Positions 21,559 through 33,536 of a stretch of DNA of 43,148 nt are shown piece after piece. Source of the DNA: Saccoglossus kowalevskii (taxonomy: Eukaryota > Hemichordata > Enteropneusta > Harrimaniidae); assembly GCF_000003605.2 (NCBI RefSeq), contig NW_003108584.1, positions 43,449 through 86,596 of the forward strand, given 5' to 3'. The position numbers and the translations under genes are program-made. The notes beneath the pieces are model-generated. The model was not told the origin of the DNA and did not search any database. It saw only the letters and a list, made by a program, of their open reading frames with translations. The stretch's first letter is position 1. Each line of letters opens with the position of its first letter.

Positions 21559-24500
21559 ATGATTGAGATTTGTAACCACCGCCTATTAGTGTGCCTTCTG
21601 TTCTGTTTTGCTTGTATCGCACATGGATTGACACCGGAGCAGATTCAACAACTTGACGATTTTATTGCCAGTACTATGAGTTGTAGACTGGTTCCTGGCT
21701 TGAACCTAGCATTGGTAAAGGATGGAGAGACGGTTTACACCAAGGGATATGGTGTTAGCAACATGGATTCGAAGTCCCCTGTCACGGAACATACATTGTT
21801 TGCCATTGCCTCGATAACCAAATCTTTTACCTCAACGTTATTAGCGATGCTACTGAGTGGACACAGCGATGTCACATGGGCAACACCTATTAGGCAGTAC
21901 CTTCCCGATTTTGACCTCGGCGATCGATTTAGAACTGAACAGACCAACCTTCACGATCTCTTATCTCACAAAGAGGGCAAGCTTGATGACACTGATTATA
22001 TACTGTTAGGTGGTTTTAACATAACGCGGGATTCATATATAAGGTAGGAACTTGGATATCACATATGGTATATTGCCTGCAAGGTGATGACGTCACCGAA
22101 ACTACTGCGCAACGATACTGCGCATAACAAAATGTCGCTCGCTGCACTGGTGCTGCCCCGGCCGCTGTTGCTTTCGGGTTTGCTTTCAAGGTTTCGAAGG
22201 AGCTTTAACCATCCGAAATAGACAGCAAATGTGCCATGAATATTAATTAAGATACTCTGTTTTGATGTTTAGGGTATTCTTTATATGAGGCAAAAATGTA
22301 CGGCAAGGCCGCCACTGAAACGTCGCAACTTGGATCGCTGCGGCGCGTTTTACACTGTGGTCATTTTTACGCGTATCACGCCAGTATTCACCGAGAACGC
22401 TCTTAGCTGAGTGACTTGTGAATAGAAGGTGTGGGAGAGCGGTTGTAAGTTATGTATGATATAGAGATAATTGTGCATGGCATTGTGCTCGATGTGATAA
22501 CATAAATAACACATGATCATTCGGGCAATATCACGATGTGTTGCCTGCCCAAAAAATGGTGGTCATGACCATAATATAGATGATGCCAGATCCGAAGGCG
22601 AGGGCATCATTAATATTATGGCCATGACCAACATTATATCACCCTCACAAACATGTGTTATTATTTAACTATTCAATGATGTCATGTGAGTCTCAACCAA
22701 TCACAGCATGCATAACAACAATGAGATGTGATAACAATGGTTATTGCAATGGAATAATTGTAATATGATAAAATGAACTAATAATACATTAATTAATAAT
22801 AAATGCTTGAAACCTGGTTTATGACACAAATTCCACCCAAATATAAACCTACTCTGTCTGTGCCTTCTGGATACGTCTTTGTACCTGATGTGTTTTGCAA
22901 GATTCAACTCTATTCCCAGATATGAGATTATGCTACCACAATGAAACAAAGTACACTTTAGTACAGTAATCATCTGTCACATTGATTATATAACCATTGC
23001 TGCTCAATTGTTAATGCTAAGTTCACCACTGCCCAAGACCCATTCTTGGTTGAACACTTTTATTGTAATGAGATAATTGATTTCTACAACGCTTTTAGTT
23101 GAACGCACTTCAATGTAGGTGTACATTTTTAATGAAGATTAACAGTTCTTAGCAGTGACACACTGCGACAAAGTCTTTCTTTTTTTCTACACTGTTAAAT
23201 TCTTTGGTGTTTTGGAAAAATAAAATAAAAATAAATAAATAATAAATAAATAAATATATCAAGATTAATGCATAACGAAAAGTATCCCATGATATGCACA
23301 CCAATGATACGTGTTTTGAATTAAGAATAAAGGAAACTGAATGAAATACAAACTATGTAGTGTGCTCAAAAACTCATGTATTGGTAAAAATACAGAATTT
23401 TTCGTTATGAAATCGCAAGAATATTACAATGTCGTAAAACGGAAAGTATTTTTCGCATGCCAACTGTGCCATGCGTATTCTACTGCACAGAAATCATTAT
23501 AACAAGTAACACATTTATATTATGAATATCGCACGCAGATCATTATTTACTTTTGCACTTATAATCAACTCAAATTTCTTTGTTCTCAGCCATAGAAAGT
23601 ACATGGAACAAATCTTCCCATTCAGGAGCAGTTTTGCCTATTTGAACTCTATGTATGCCATTGCTGGCTACATTGCCGAACAGATTGGTGCTGACACATG
23701 GGAGAACCTCATTCAAGAGAGGATTTTCAATGCCCTTGGTATGGATGCATCATCGTTCACACACAGCGACTGGGGGAATCCTGACCTTGCTGAATCATAT
23801 GTATACATGTTCAACAGATATGAGTACTATAAAATTGACAAGTCTACATTCTGGTAAGTGTAGATGAATCAGAAAGTTGTAATGGCCAGATGTTCTTGTA
23901 TCTTGTCTCAGTGGAAGTTAACGTCGAATTTGATTACAGGTCAATTTACAACCACGCCCCCGCAGGGTCCATTATGTCGAATGCAGTAGACATGACCAAG
24001 TACATGAAGTTCATTTTGAATGAAGGGAAGAACAAGAATGGCGAGCAACTTGTAGATAAGATTCAACTTGCTGAAACTCATAAACCACAGAATGCAGTAA
24101 AAAATCCTATCTTGTTTTCAAAGCCCATTTTCCCAGTATCTGACTCGAGCTACACATATGGACTGGGTTGGATTAATGGCATATATAGAGGTATGTAATT
24201 ATTTTTTTATTATGTTTTGTTATTATTGATTAGAATTTGAAATCATGACGTCACGGTGGCCCCTGAATCTCGTTTGCCTATGTTTATTCTTGTGACATTC
24301 AGATAAGTCTGTAACACGACCATGTTTTGATTGTAAAATTGTGTTGGTGAATAGACAAATATTAAACGCATTGAATGAACATTGACAAAAGACAGTTGCG
24401 GAATGAGCTGTTTATAGTGCAAATTATTTAAAAGTATTAATTGTCAACACATCTAATAATATACTGTTTTCATATTAAGCTGTATTATACTGTTTTAATG

Positions 24501-25211
24501 TTAAGCTAGTGATGACAGTGTACTTCAATATATATACTTATATTCTTTCTTCTTCTTTAACTTAATCGCCCACAATATACACCTGTAGGTTATTTGAAGA
24601 GCTATCACACAGGTGCATATCCAGGATTCAATTCTTTAATCACTCTGCTCCATGCTTCAAAGACTGGTATCTATGCCGGCACTAACGGTCCATATGACAC
24701 ATACGCCATGTTAGCCTTGGAAGTGATTCACAGGTATGCTTCTGATCTTCTTCTTGGCGAAGAGCCGTGGTTGAACAGCACCACGGCCTGCACATTTCCG
24801 TCGCCATGGATACCATCGCCATCAAATGGCGGAATAAAAGGCAAGCCGGTTAAAAGTAGCGATAGTCATGAAATAATAACAACGAGGCCACCGGAGGATT
24901 ATACAGGAGTCTATGGACATAAAGGGTTAGGAAATAATACCGTTTATATTGACAAAGATGGTGTTACTTTGAGATTTCTCTACGGTGTGTATGGTAATGG
25001 AATACTTATACCCACTGCTGACGAGCTGCGTTTCAACTTCAGAATTGAAGGGCCAATGGAATGGTATTATGAATATTATTCACTCATGGTTCCTATTTTT
25101 GCTCAATTTTCATCTTCCTCTGGACCTGGAAAAGAAATTGATGAACTGCGACTTCCATACACACCCGGGTATGCTAGTGCTCTGTTTGAGAAATATTTGA
25201 CCGATTCATAA
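21559..25211 (+). CDS. Secreted serine beta-lactamase-family protein, copy 1 (gigasin-6-like)
   Basis: Exons 21559-22043, 23590-23853, 23940-24190 and 24589-25211 give 540 residues; all introns are GT-AG, in phases 2, 2 and 1. Residues 1-23 form a signal peptide, so the protein should enter the secretory pathway. The class C beta-lactamase/PBP-like core has SITK at 85-88 (nucleophile Ser85, Lys88), YLN at 179-181 and HTG at 340-342 in the KTG position, so all three active-site motifs are present. A C-terminal domain (about 380-540) with a Y.GVY...G..TVYID pattern resembles the beta-rich DUF3471-type extension. It has no hydrophobic C-terminus and looks soluble. The substrate is unknown; animal relatives include shell-matrix gigasin-6 and LACTB-like hydrolases. 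The start ATG follows GATTGCACC, and ATTAAA follows the stop. It is paired in tandem with copy 2. Confidence 0.9.
22088..22095. promoter_or_regulatory. Consensus CRE-like octamer in intron 1
   Basis: TGACGTCA, the palindromic CREB/ATF site, lies 45 bases into intron 1 of the first beta-lactamase-family gene, next to a GC-richer patch (22085-22210). TGACGTCA-like cores also occur in the interspersed repeats, so this may be chance. Confidence 0.25.
22505..22662. mobile_element. Foldback (palindromic MITE-like) element in intron 1
   Basis: Terminal AATAACACATG (22505-22515) and CATGTGTTATT (22652-22662) are exact complements. The inner arms 22561-22587 and 22603-22629 are 27 bp with three mismatches around a 15-base loop. 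The middle arms match weakly. The whole is a 158-bp hairpin without coding capacity, as expected for a non-autonomous foldback DNA element. A target-site duplication could not be defined. Confidence 0.65.
23221..23263. repeat. AAAT/AATA low-complexity run
   Basis: Imperfect tandem TAAATAAA units in intron 1 of beta-lactamase-family gene 1. Confidence 0.8.
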
Positions 25212-25221
25212 ACCAAGTTTT

Positions 25222-25227
25222 ATTAAA
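25222..25227 (+). promoter_or_regulatory. Polyadenylation signal of beta-lactamase-family gene 1
   Basis: ATTAAA, the common variant hexamer, begins 11 bases after the TAA stop. This would make a very short 3' UTR. An A-rich stretch follows at 25250-25275. Confidence 0.4.
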
Positions 25228-25504
25228 ATTCAAAGTTACGGTTTATGTACAAAAACAAAAAAAAACAAAAAAAACAGTTTACTTATACTAAATCATTGAA
25301 TGAGCTTCTCCAATCAATGGCAGATTTCCTGTTTTGTCACACGGAGAATTAGGATTGTAAGCATATAGTTGAGCATCGCACGAAATATGTAACGAATGGA
25401 ATTTTAAAAATAGATCTCCTTTCTTCGATTTATTTGGAAGTTAATTATATGCAAACTGAAAACGTTAAGTCATGTATTTCTATTACATAAAAATGTCAGG
25501 CATT

Positions 25505-26065
25505 CATTATATGTTATTATATTATATCAGTGTCAATGCCAGTGGATTTATGACGTCATTCCATATTGAGGGAATCGTCTGCTCTGTACGCTAAAGTGCG
25601 CTCGTTCGAAACGTTCCATCTAATACGCGCGCATCTAGATTCCGCGACTGATGCCGCTGTCCTGGTGGCTTTCCGACTAGTTCGACCTATCGTGTTGATA
25701 AAGTGAGGTTAACGTCACAATCCGGGCACAGTTTGCATAAAGAAATGGTCATGTCTTCCTATGCAAGTGACGCCAAATCCATGGACGCACACCCACAAAG
25801 TGAGCCAATCAGTGAATAGTGAGAACCCTTCACTTTGTTTCATAATTTATATTATAATTCAATCGAATTTAAGTCAAGTTTGCGAAGCTTAGGTTTAGTA
25901 TTGGGGAAAGGTATGGCTCAGTTTATATTCATATCGCAACTATATTAAAAGTTAATTCAACTATATTTAAATATTAACCCAATGTGTGGCGTCACAACGA
26001 TAGTAAGACCTGTATGTATAAAATTGTCCGTGTTCTTAGGTGTGTTTTTTATTCATATTATTAGA
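25505..26065 (+). repeat. Interspersed repeat, copy B (short form)
   Basis: Shares ordered blocks with 41-640. The match is densest at 25525-25745, where CCAGTGGATTTATGACGTCATT, the GTTCCATCTAATACGCGCGC block, TATCGTGTTGATAAAGTGAG and TCCGGGCACAGTTTGCATAA occur closely spaced. A final block with AGGTGTGT, a T-run and ATTCATATTA near 26040 also matches copy A. The sequence between 25760 and 26030 is unrelated to copy A. It lies between the two beta-lactamase-family genes. Confidence 0.65.
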
Positions 26066-27496
26066 CTGACTGACATTTACAAGCTAGCACTTAAAATAGT
26101 TGAAGCACAACAGTACAATTCACTAATTCTATTTTAATGATCAATATATATTTATTTTGAGTTAATAGAATACACACAGTGCACTACATGAGTTGTTATA
26201 TCACCTTTCCGGCTTGAAATATGATGTCCTTTCGTATCTGGACATAATATAATGAAGAACGGACGTAATAAACTGATAAATGGGCATACTGTAAAAAGGA
26301 ATGTATGTAATATAATGACCTATGAATCAGATTTGCACATTACAGATGAATATATTCCTGTGTCTACCTGCTGACATATTCGTATGTTTACCTCCATCTG
26401 GGTACCGCAATTCCTTCCCGAATTTACCTGATTTACGGCAAAAACTTGTCAAGCGTAGATGATATATACGCGGCAATGTAAGTTTCCTAATGCGAACTGG
26501 GACGCCGTGTGCATATAGCTGCGCTCCGGACGGGTGTGTTTGTAAAAAAAAATGTCATGCTGAAACTGTTGAAATTAGGTTTATACAATCATGAAGGAAA
26601 AAGATGTCCATGATAAAACTTAATAAAATTCAATCACTTCTTTTTAACACATTTTGTATATTTATGTTCATGCACGCATTCAGCTCTGCGCGTGGACCTG
26701 AACGATTGTCATGATTGATCATTGAGTGCCACAATTTCTGTTTTTAAGAATTATTCGGTATAATATCACAAATGTTCACCTCAGTTTCACCGTCCCGAAA
26801 AGCTCATTGTCGACCAAGGCATAACCTCACTGTTAAGGTGAACATTTGGCCATCATATAATGTGAATGAACAGCGTATTACAACGAATGCACATCATCGT
26901 CTGCCGGATGTTGATATGAAACAGTTCTGGCGTTCCATAAGACTAATGACACGTAAAGTCTCACAGTATTCCCGCTCATAAATTTATTAAAAACACACTA
27001 TGAACGTTGACTGGTATATGCAGAGTGCGTCTGATTATCTCTATGGAAACAAACAGCTTGTTGATAATTCCTCAGAGATTGTGACCACCCTCATTTGCAT
27101 CTTTCAAAGTTCACAGGTAGTACAAAGTAATTGAGATAGTTTTTACGTGGGTTTGCATTGGGTATCTATGAATGTAAAGTATGACAGCTTTGGGTACACA
27201 TTATATGATAACTGCCAAGTGACCCAAGAGGTAATTTGAGGTTTAATATGACGATATACAAAGTCAAGTTCATATCCTGCTCTCGTCATAATGAATAATT
27301 GTAAAGGTTGTCGACTGAGTGATTCACCGCTCCATAATCACGTCATTTTTTCGACTGCATGAAATTAGAGAGAACAAAGATTATCTGAATACGGTGTGTG
27401 AGTCATAGGAGGATATCTCCTCTATCAAAGTCCACATGCACTGCACTACAGTATAGAGTGTTTATGCGTTGGTCACGAGTCTTGTAACTGTAAAAT
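26066..27496. other. Intergenic region and likely promoter of beta-lactamase-family gene 2
   Basis: Holds the second hairpin (26769-26848). I recognise nothing else coding. The last 100 bases before the ATG presumably contain the gene 2 promoter, but no clear TATA box was found. Confidence 0.4.
26769..26848. repeat. Hairpin element, copy 2
   Basis: CAAATGTTCACCT (26769-26781) is exactly complementary to 26836-26848. The interior carries GAAAAGCTCATTGT, nearly the same as the loop of the hairpin at 8878-8993, and the left arm begins with the same CAAATGTTCACC. The inner stem of copy 1 has no counterpart here. It is probably a second member of one family. Confidence 0.65.
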
Positions 27497-30284
27497 ATGG
27501 CCATTGCGAATATTCAACGTCTGATAGTTGTATTTCTTGGTGCATCGTTGGCTACATCTCTAACACCCGAACAACGAATCGATTTAGATAACTTCATCAA
27601 TTCAACCATGACGTGTAAGCTGGTTCCTGGTCTGACTATAGCGCTGGTTCAAAATGGCGAGACTGTCTACGCTCGTGGATACGGGGTTAGTAATATGGAG
27701 ACCGGCGATCCCGTGACTGCTGATACCTTATTTGACATGGCGTCAGTGACAAAGTCGTTCACAGCTACACTACTGGCCATTTTATTGAGCGATCGGGCCG
27801 ATGGGGTTAACTTTGAAACCCCGGTAAGGCAGTACATAAATGACTTCATAATCCACGAAGAAGATGACTTTCGGAACTCACAAACCAATTTGCACGATCT
27901 GCTAGCACATAAAGAAGGCAAGTTCGATGACATATTGTATCTACAATTGGGAGGCTTTGACAACGTAACTAGACGAAATTACGTAAAGTGAGTACCCGTG
28001 TGAACCAACACATACATACACGACAGATACAAACGTGTAGTCCTATCGGAAATGCTGTCAAGTATATCTGTCAGGAGAGAATATCCTTATAATGTATTTA
28101 CTGCAATTACTCACTTTAGAAAACTAATTAGATAATAGAATAGACAGCGGGAAAAGGATGCTGCGATTGTTTACCTACGATCAAAATCTCACTTATGCTG
28201 AGCGGACACGCTAACATTTAACCACAAGTCGTTAATTATTCTGTTCTTATTTTTGGCATCGCTATGTAGTAGCTACATTAAATACTATAAATATCATTCA
28301 GTAATATAGGTTAGGGAATATTCCAAAGACAGACAGCTAGACAATAGGCGATACTTAGTACAACGAATTTATGTCTACAAGATAGATGATTATAACTGTT
28401 AATGCAGTTCTTGATTCTTACAGACACCGGCAATATTTGGGGGAACGTTGTCCATTTCGAAGTGAGTACGTCTATCAAAATGCTATGTATGCCGTGGCTG
28501 GTGCTATTGCAGAATTTATTGGGGAAGATTCGCTAGAAAACCTACTACAGACAAGAGTATATGACGCGCTGGGGATGACGTCATCACGAATAATGCACCT
28601 TCACTGGGACGATGACAATTTTGCTGAGTCATACATATATATGCCAGAAGGATATTATCACCATGTTGATAAATCTACATACTGGTAAGAATACCATAGA
28701 ATGTGATATAAATTAGAGATACAGACGGTTGTATTATATTCAATTGGATTTATAGTACGTGGAGACATATATATATACATGATTTAACCTTAAAATGTTC
28801 GTTTCGTACTACAATTTATTGGTATTAGTTCAGTGAATAAAATAAAATTGTACATTAAATTGTACGTACCAGTAATGCAAAGTATCGTTACTCTTGATCT
28901 AATTGTCAGCTCATGTCACTACATGCGTATATTTCTCCCATCTCATTTGATATACGAGACAGTTCATGGACTCAGACCGTGTTTTGAAGAGACATCGTCA
29001 TTTCTATCAAACAACCTTGTTTGATTCAAGACAAAAAATATTCTTCAAAACGAAACTGTTTTACTCTGTCGTTACTTCTACTTTATCAGTAGTGATACGC
29101 AACTATTTATACACATAAATTGTCTCATTCTTACCAATTGCTTGACCCACAGGAGCAATCACGTACAACTAGCCGCTGGTGGCGTCCTTTCTTCTGCTAA
29201 TGACATGGCTAAATACATAAAGTTTCTGTTGAATGACGGCATGGATGAGAAGGGAAACCAACTGGCACATCCTCTTCACTTTGCAGAGACGCTGAAATCA
29301 CAGTTTGCCCATGCATCCCCATCAATACAAGCACGGCCGACATACCCTGTGGACCAATCCACATTTACATATGCACTTGGCTGGGATAATACAGTTTACA
29401 GAGGTGGGTTTGATTTCCAATCTTTCAATTTGTAAACGCTCTACAACGCAACACAACTCAGATTATTGTGTTGGTTTTCATTGTACTAACGCAAATATCT
29501 ACAATGTTATTTTATTTTTATTTGAACAGGATATGTTCGTAACGAACATGCTGGTGCATATCCAGCTTTTGGCTCGAAACTTACCATTTATAAAGATGTA
29601 AACATTGGTATATTTACCGCTACTAATGGTCCGTACGGTATTAATGACCACGATGCTATGAGTAGAATACAAGCATATGCATCTGACATACTGCTCGGAG
29701 AGGAACCGTGGTTGAACACGACTACGGCATGCACGTTCCCGGAACCTTGGGAGGAGAAATCGATACCTGCAGAACAATACAATATATGGGGAGGGCCATC
29801 ACAAGCGAACAGTGTTCTGGCGCTGAGTGACCTACAACTCAATGCCACACGCCCTCTTGGAGACTATGAAGGGATTTATAATCATAAAGCTTTGGGTAAC
29901 ACAACAATCTATATGGACGAGTCTGCAACTCTGAGATATAATTATGGCACATACGGGATCGGCGAACTAAAACGCACTGGAGATGAATTCATTTTCATGG
30001 CGACTTTAGAAGGCACTATGTCTTGGGCTCTTGACTACCATTTGTCAGGTTTATGTCCTGTGTCGTTCTTCTCCTCCGATGGCATAAATATAGATGGGTT
30101 TACATTTCCTTATGTACAAGGCGTTCCCACTCCAATGTTCAAAAGAGTGGAATTAGATTATGATCCGACAAACGAGCCCCCAACACCAGGTGAAGTGTCT
30201 TTTGCTGTTAGAAATATCAAGCAAACAAATTTCATTTTTCTTTTGATATTGTCATTTTTGTTACATTCTTCAAACATATTGTAA
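27497..30284 (+). CDS. Secreted, probably GPI-anchored beta-lactamase-family protein, copy 2
   Basis: Exons 27497-27987, 28424-28684, 29153-29403 and 29530-30284 give 585 residues. Intron phases are 2, 2 and 1, and exon 3 is 251 bases, exactly as in copy 1, so the two arose by tandem duplication. A signal peptide covers about residues 1-21. The core has SVTK at 83-86 and YQN at 181-183, but the KTG-equivalent is HAG (341-343), with Ala where copy 1 has Thr. The C-terminal beta-rich domain is present. Unlike copy 1, it ends in a hydrophobic stretch (about 566-585, rich in Phe, Leu and Ile) after a polar Pro/Thr/Asn linker, which looks like a GPI-attachment signal; a single membrane anchor is the alternative. 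AATAAA follows at 30405. Activity and substrate are unknown; the HAG change may alter or weaken catalysis. Confidence 0.9.
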
Positions 30285-30404
30285 AATGTGAGATAATATA
30301 TGATCATTATCAGTTGTTGGATTGCAATTTCAATGCCCACTTATACGCCGTCAACGTGCGTTTTTGTTGCATTGGTTAACATGCTAACAAAAAGAACCAA
30401 GGAA

Positions 30405-30410
30405 AATAAA
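30405..30410 (+). promoter_or_regulatory. Polyadenylation signal of beta-lactamase-family gene 2
   Basis: A canonical AATAAA lies 121 bases after the TAA stop, followed by a TG-containing stretch. Confidence 0.6.
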
Positions 30411-33400
30411 TGATCTGCATAATTTGAAGGACAATACATAAATTATGAGAAGTATAATTTGATCTTAAAAGGCGATTCTTGGAATCTTCATGTAACTTAC
30501 TTTAACAAGCTTCTAGCAAATAGTGATTGATTAGTTTATAAACATATTTATGAAAACAATTGTAAACAACGATTTTCAGCTTTCATTCAAATATTTACTA
30601 GTGTTTGGCTGGCGAGCTTCCAATTTTCTACGTCCATAATGCGCACGCATTATTTCAAGTAACATAGCAACGGCGACCGCACACTTATTCGAAATGAAAG
30701 ACTTGCTTATTATTAATTAGAACTCGTAATAATGTTGCCGTAATTTTTAGAAGATTATATTTAAAAATAGTTTATAACATACCCAGCTTTATGCCTTTCA
30801 CACTGTTTTATGTTAATATAAGTTTCTATAAAACCTTCACAGTCACGTTGTTGATCTCTTGTTCATATTAAAACGTACACAGTGTGTGATGTTCTTTTGT
30901 AATAATGTGTTAAACAAGGTGTTGCCATATATGAAATATGAATGTGAACAGTTTTAGGTTTAGGTATTTTTGAATACTTCTTTAATAGGTTCCACATACA
31001 TCGAAATTTTGAAAAAAAGTGTGTTGCCAACACTATCTAAATATAAACAAGACAAACAAGTGGAGGGCTCCGTGTGCCCACGGAGTCTTTTCTTTATGTT
31101 TCTTGTTATCTTGTGCTGTGGCATGCTTTAGTACAAAAAGATGTTCCTTCATTGATAGATCATCTTAGTGAAAGGTTCAATAAAAAGAATGCTAAACCCT
31201 GTGTAAACGATTGATGAAAATTAAGGGTTTATTATTTGTTTAATACCTATTAATGTATAGTTATTAGTTGTATATTGTACATTATTGTATATTTTGCTTT
31301 ACTCATAACATTTGCATATCACATTTGCATATTGCACATATTGCTCAATACAATTTGCATATTACTACTCTTTAATACAAAGCTGCATTTATACGGCACT
31401 TTATATGGTTGAGAAATCTAAGAAATCATAACAAACGACAGACAAACAACCGGCAAGTACTCTACAATCCCTTACAACAATCTAACGGAACAAAACAGAG
31501 CAAACAGGTACACCACACAATGCATTCATGAGTAAAAGTATACGTGAATCAATCCTGTACATGAATTGGTGTCGGGTGTTTCAAAAGTAAATCTGGAACC
31601 AGGAATGCTACTAGGTTGACAGAAATTGTATTTGAACAATTGATGGCGCTATATCTAATGTAACCTACGTTTATTGATGGCTGGCTGGTTATGCTGAAAC
31701 TAGAATGTATTGTAAACTATATGCTAATAAGGTTGCTAAGCGTTACAGGATGCTGTTGAAATGAGAATTTTCTATTGAAGCATCTGCTCAGAAATATACA
31801 GTATTTCCAATTCCAAATGTACATGACTAAGAACACCAACTAATACGGTTAAAAATTGACAAATTATTCCGAACGTCGCAAAGAGCCCGACATCGATACA
31901 CCCAGCTGCAACTATTGGGTCAACGCGTATTTGAGTTCGGCCTCTTTTACAATTGGGACTTATGTTACTTGCAGAATTCATTTTACTCAAATCCAAAACC
32001 AGAAAACGGGGCCTGGCTGTCACCAACGTTTGGAAAACAATAACGTCGTTTACACTACAGCGATCTGCGCTAACAAACACCGCCTTGTAAACGCGTTCGA
32101 ATGAGTTAGGTTCCGATAAATCCCGGGATTTATTTCAAAACAGTTTGACCCCGACATGGCTTCTTACTTTATCTTTAATAATATTGTATCAAGTATACGA
32201 TATCAACACTACTGTCACGCATTTATTTGATATATATCAGTTTTTAACGTGTTTCTTGTTCAGGGCGTAAAACGGATCCATCAAAACTCGGTTTGCATTG
32301 TAATCAAATTGAACTTATGGTCGTTTCTTTGGAAATTGACTATATATTCGCACAACTAATTTCATCACCAACAAAAATACATATATGTTTCTCATCCTCG
32401 ATAATTGAGAGCTGTTTAATGTGTCAAATTGAACAACAAATGATGGCACTGACGTTTGGAGCACTTGGTTAGGACAATAGCAAAAATGTACATACCCAGT
32501 CAGTTGGTCAAATCCACTTGTACAAGTAACTATACTAGCGTATTCTGCACAGTCAGTTGAAACGAACTTGACTAAAAAAAAACATCTACAAAACCAACTC
32601 TCGACTGAATTATTCAGTGGTCAGAGGGATGAAAGAAGAGATGTTCTCAGACTAGTCCAATGGTGTTGCTGACCAAAACTGACTTCCGAGTGGAAGGTCT
32701 CATGGGCAGTATGCAAATGGCTACTATTGTTACTCATTTTTCACCCTTTTTGGGCTAACATCATAATAATAAATAAATTTCTGTAAATACATATTAAAAT
32801 AAATATCTTTAGCAAATCCTGTTTTTAAGATTCTCGTTAAGAGTAATGCAAATTAAATAGCGCCCTCAATGGTCAAACTGTACTTTGCTAACATTTGAAA
32901 GACATATGGCTTGATATACAGAGGTGGGTATAAGATATACTCGGAAAAAAGGTTCGAGGCCAGGTCATTAACAGTACTGAGGACAAATATTTATCGAGCG
33001 ACTGTACAGTGAGTTGACAAGAAAGCATGTCATGTCATCATGTAGTGACTTGTATGAGAGCTCATCATAGTCTCATATTCGTCACACTAGGGTGGTGGTA
33101 TTGTTTCTCAACCTGTATTTATGGTTGAGTCGACGTTATTTCAGTGAATGTTGCAGCTATCTAATAGAGTCATTATACTTAGACGTTGTACAGTGTTAAT
33201 CAATCAAACATGGCTATGCATACAGGAAGTTTCTTGTCTACAAAAGTAAAGTAAACCTTGTCATCAAATGCTTGAGGGCAATGTTCAATTGACGTTACAT
33301 TGATTTGATTCAGCCAACTGTTGAAGTTGTGTATACATGGGAACAAATCAAATTACGCTTTGATATTATCGTGATAATGCATCTTTTCCTGATAGTAATA

Positions 33401-33536
33401 ACAATTTAGTAAGGTTTGTGCAGTCCAAAATGTCAACAAAGAAGTATTTGGGCCTGTGCGATCGGTTTTATTAGGTGATCAAATTCTATTATTGCTGACA
33501 TGAGAGCACATCTCAATTCCTGGGGTCGTCTTTTGG
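30411..33536. other. Intergenic stretch between beta-lactamase gene 2 and the TLR pseudogene
   Basis: AT-rich with no coding domain recognised. It contains a short GC stem (31067-31086, CTCCGTG/CACGGAG) followed by T-runs. Overlapping open frames lie on both strands at 31772-32104 without a recognisable product. I see no RNA gene. Confidence 0.5.

Noticed and set aside
31067-31086. GC stem followed by T-runs resembling a bacterial intrinsic terminator or histone 3' stem-loop
   Set aside because: The surroundings are eukaryotic with no gene ending here, and the stem does not match the histone stem-loop consensus.
31772-32104. Opposed open frames on both strands
   Set aside because: They overlap each other, neither shows a domain, and no promoter or poly(A) context supports them.
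32630-32720. A plus-strand reading with RLVQWC, like a stretch of LINE reverse transcriptase
   Set aside because: Only about six residues fit and the frame then stops; no neighbouring RT motif was found.
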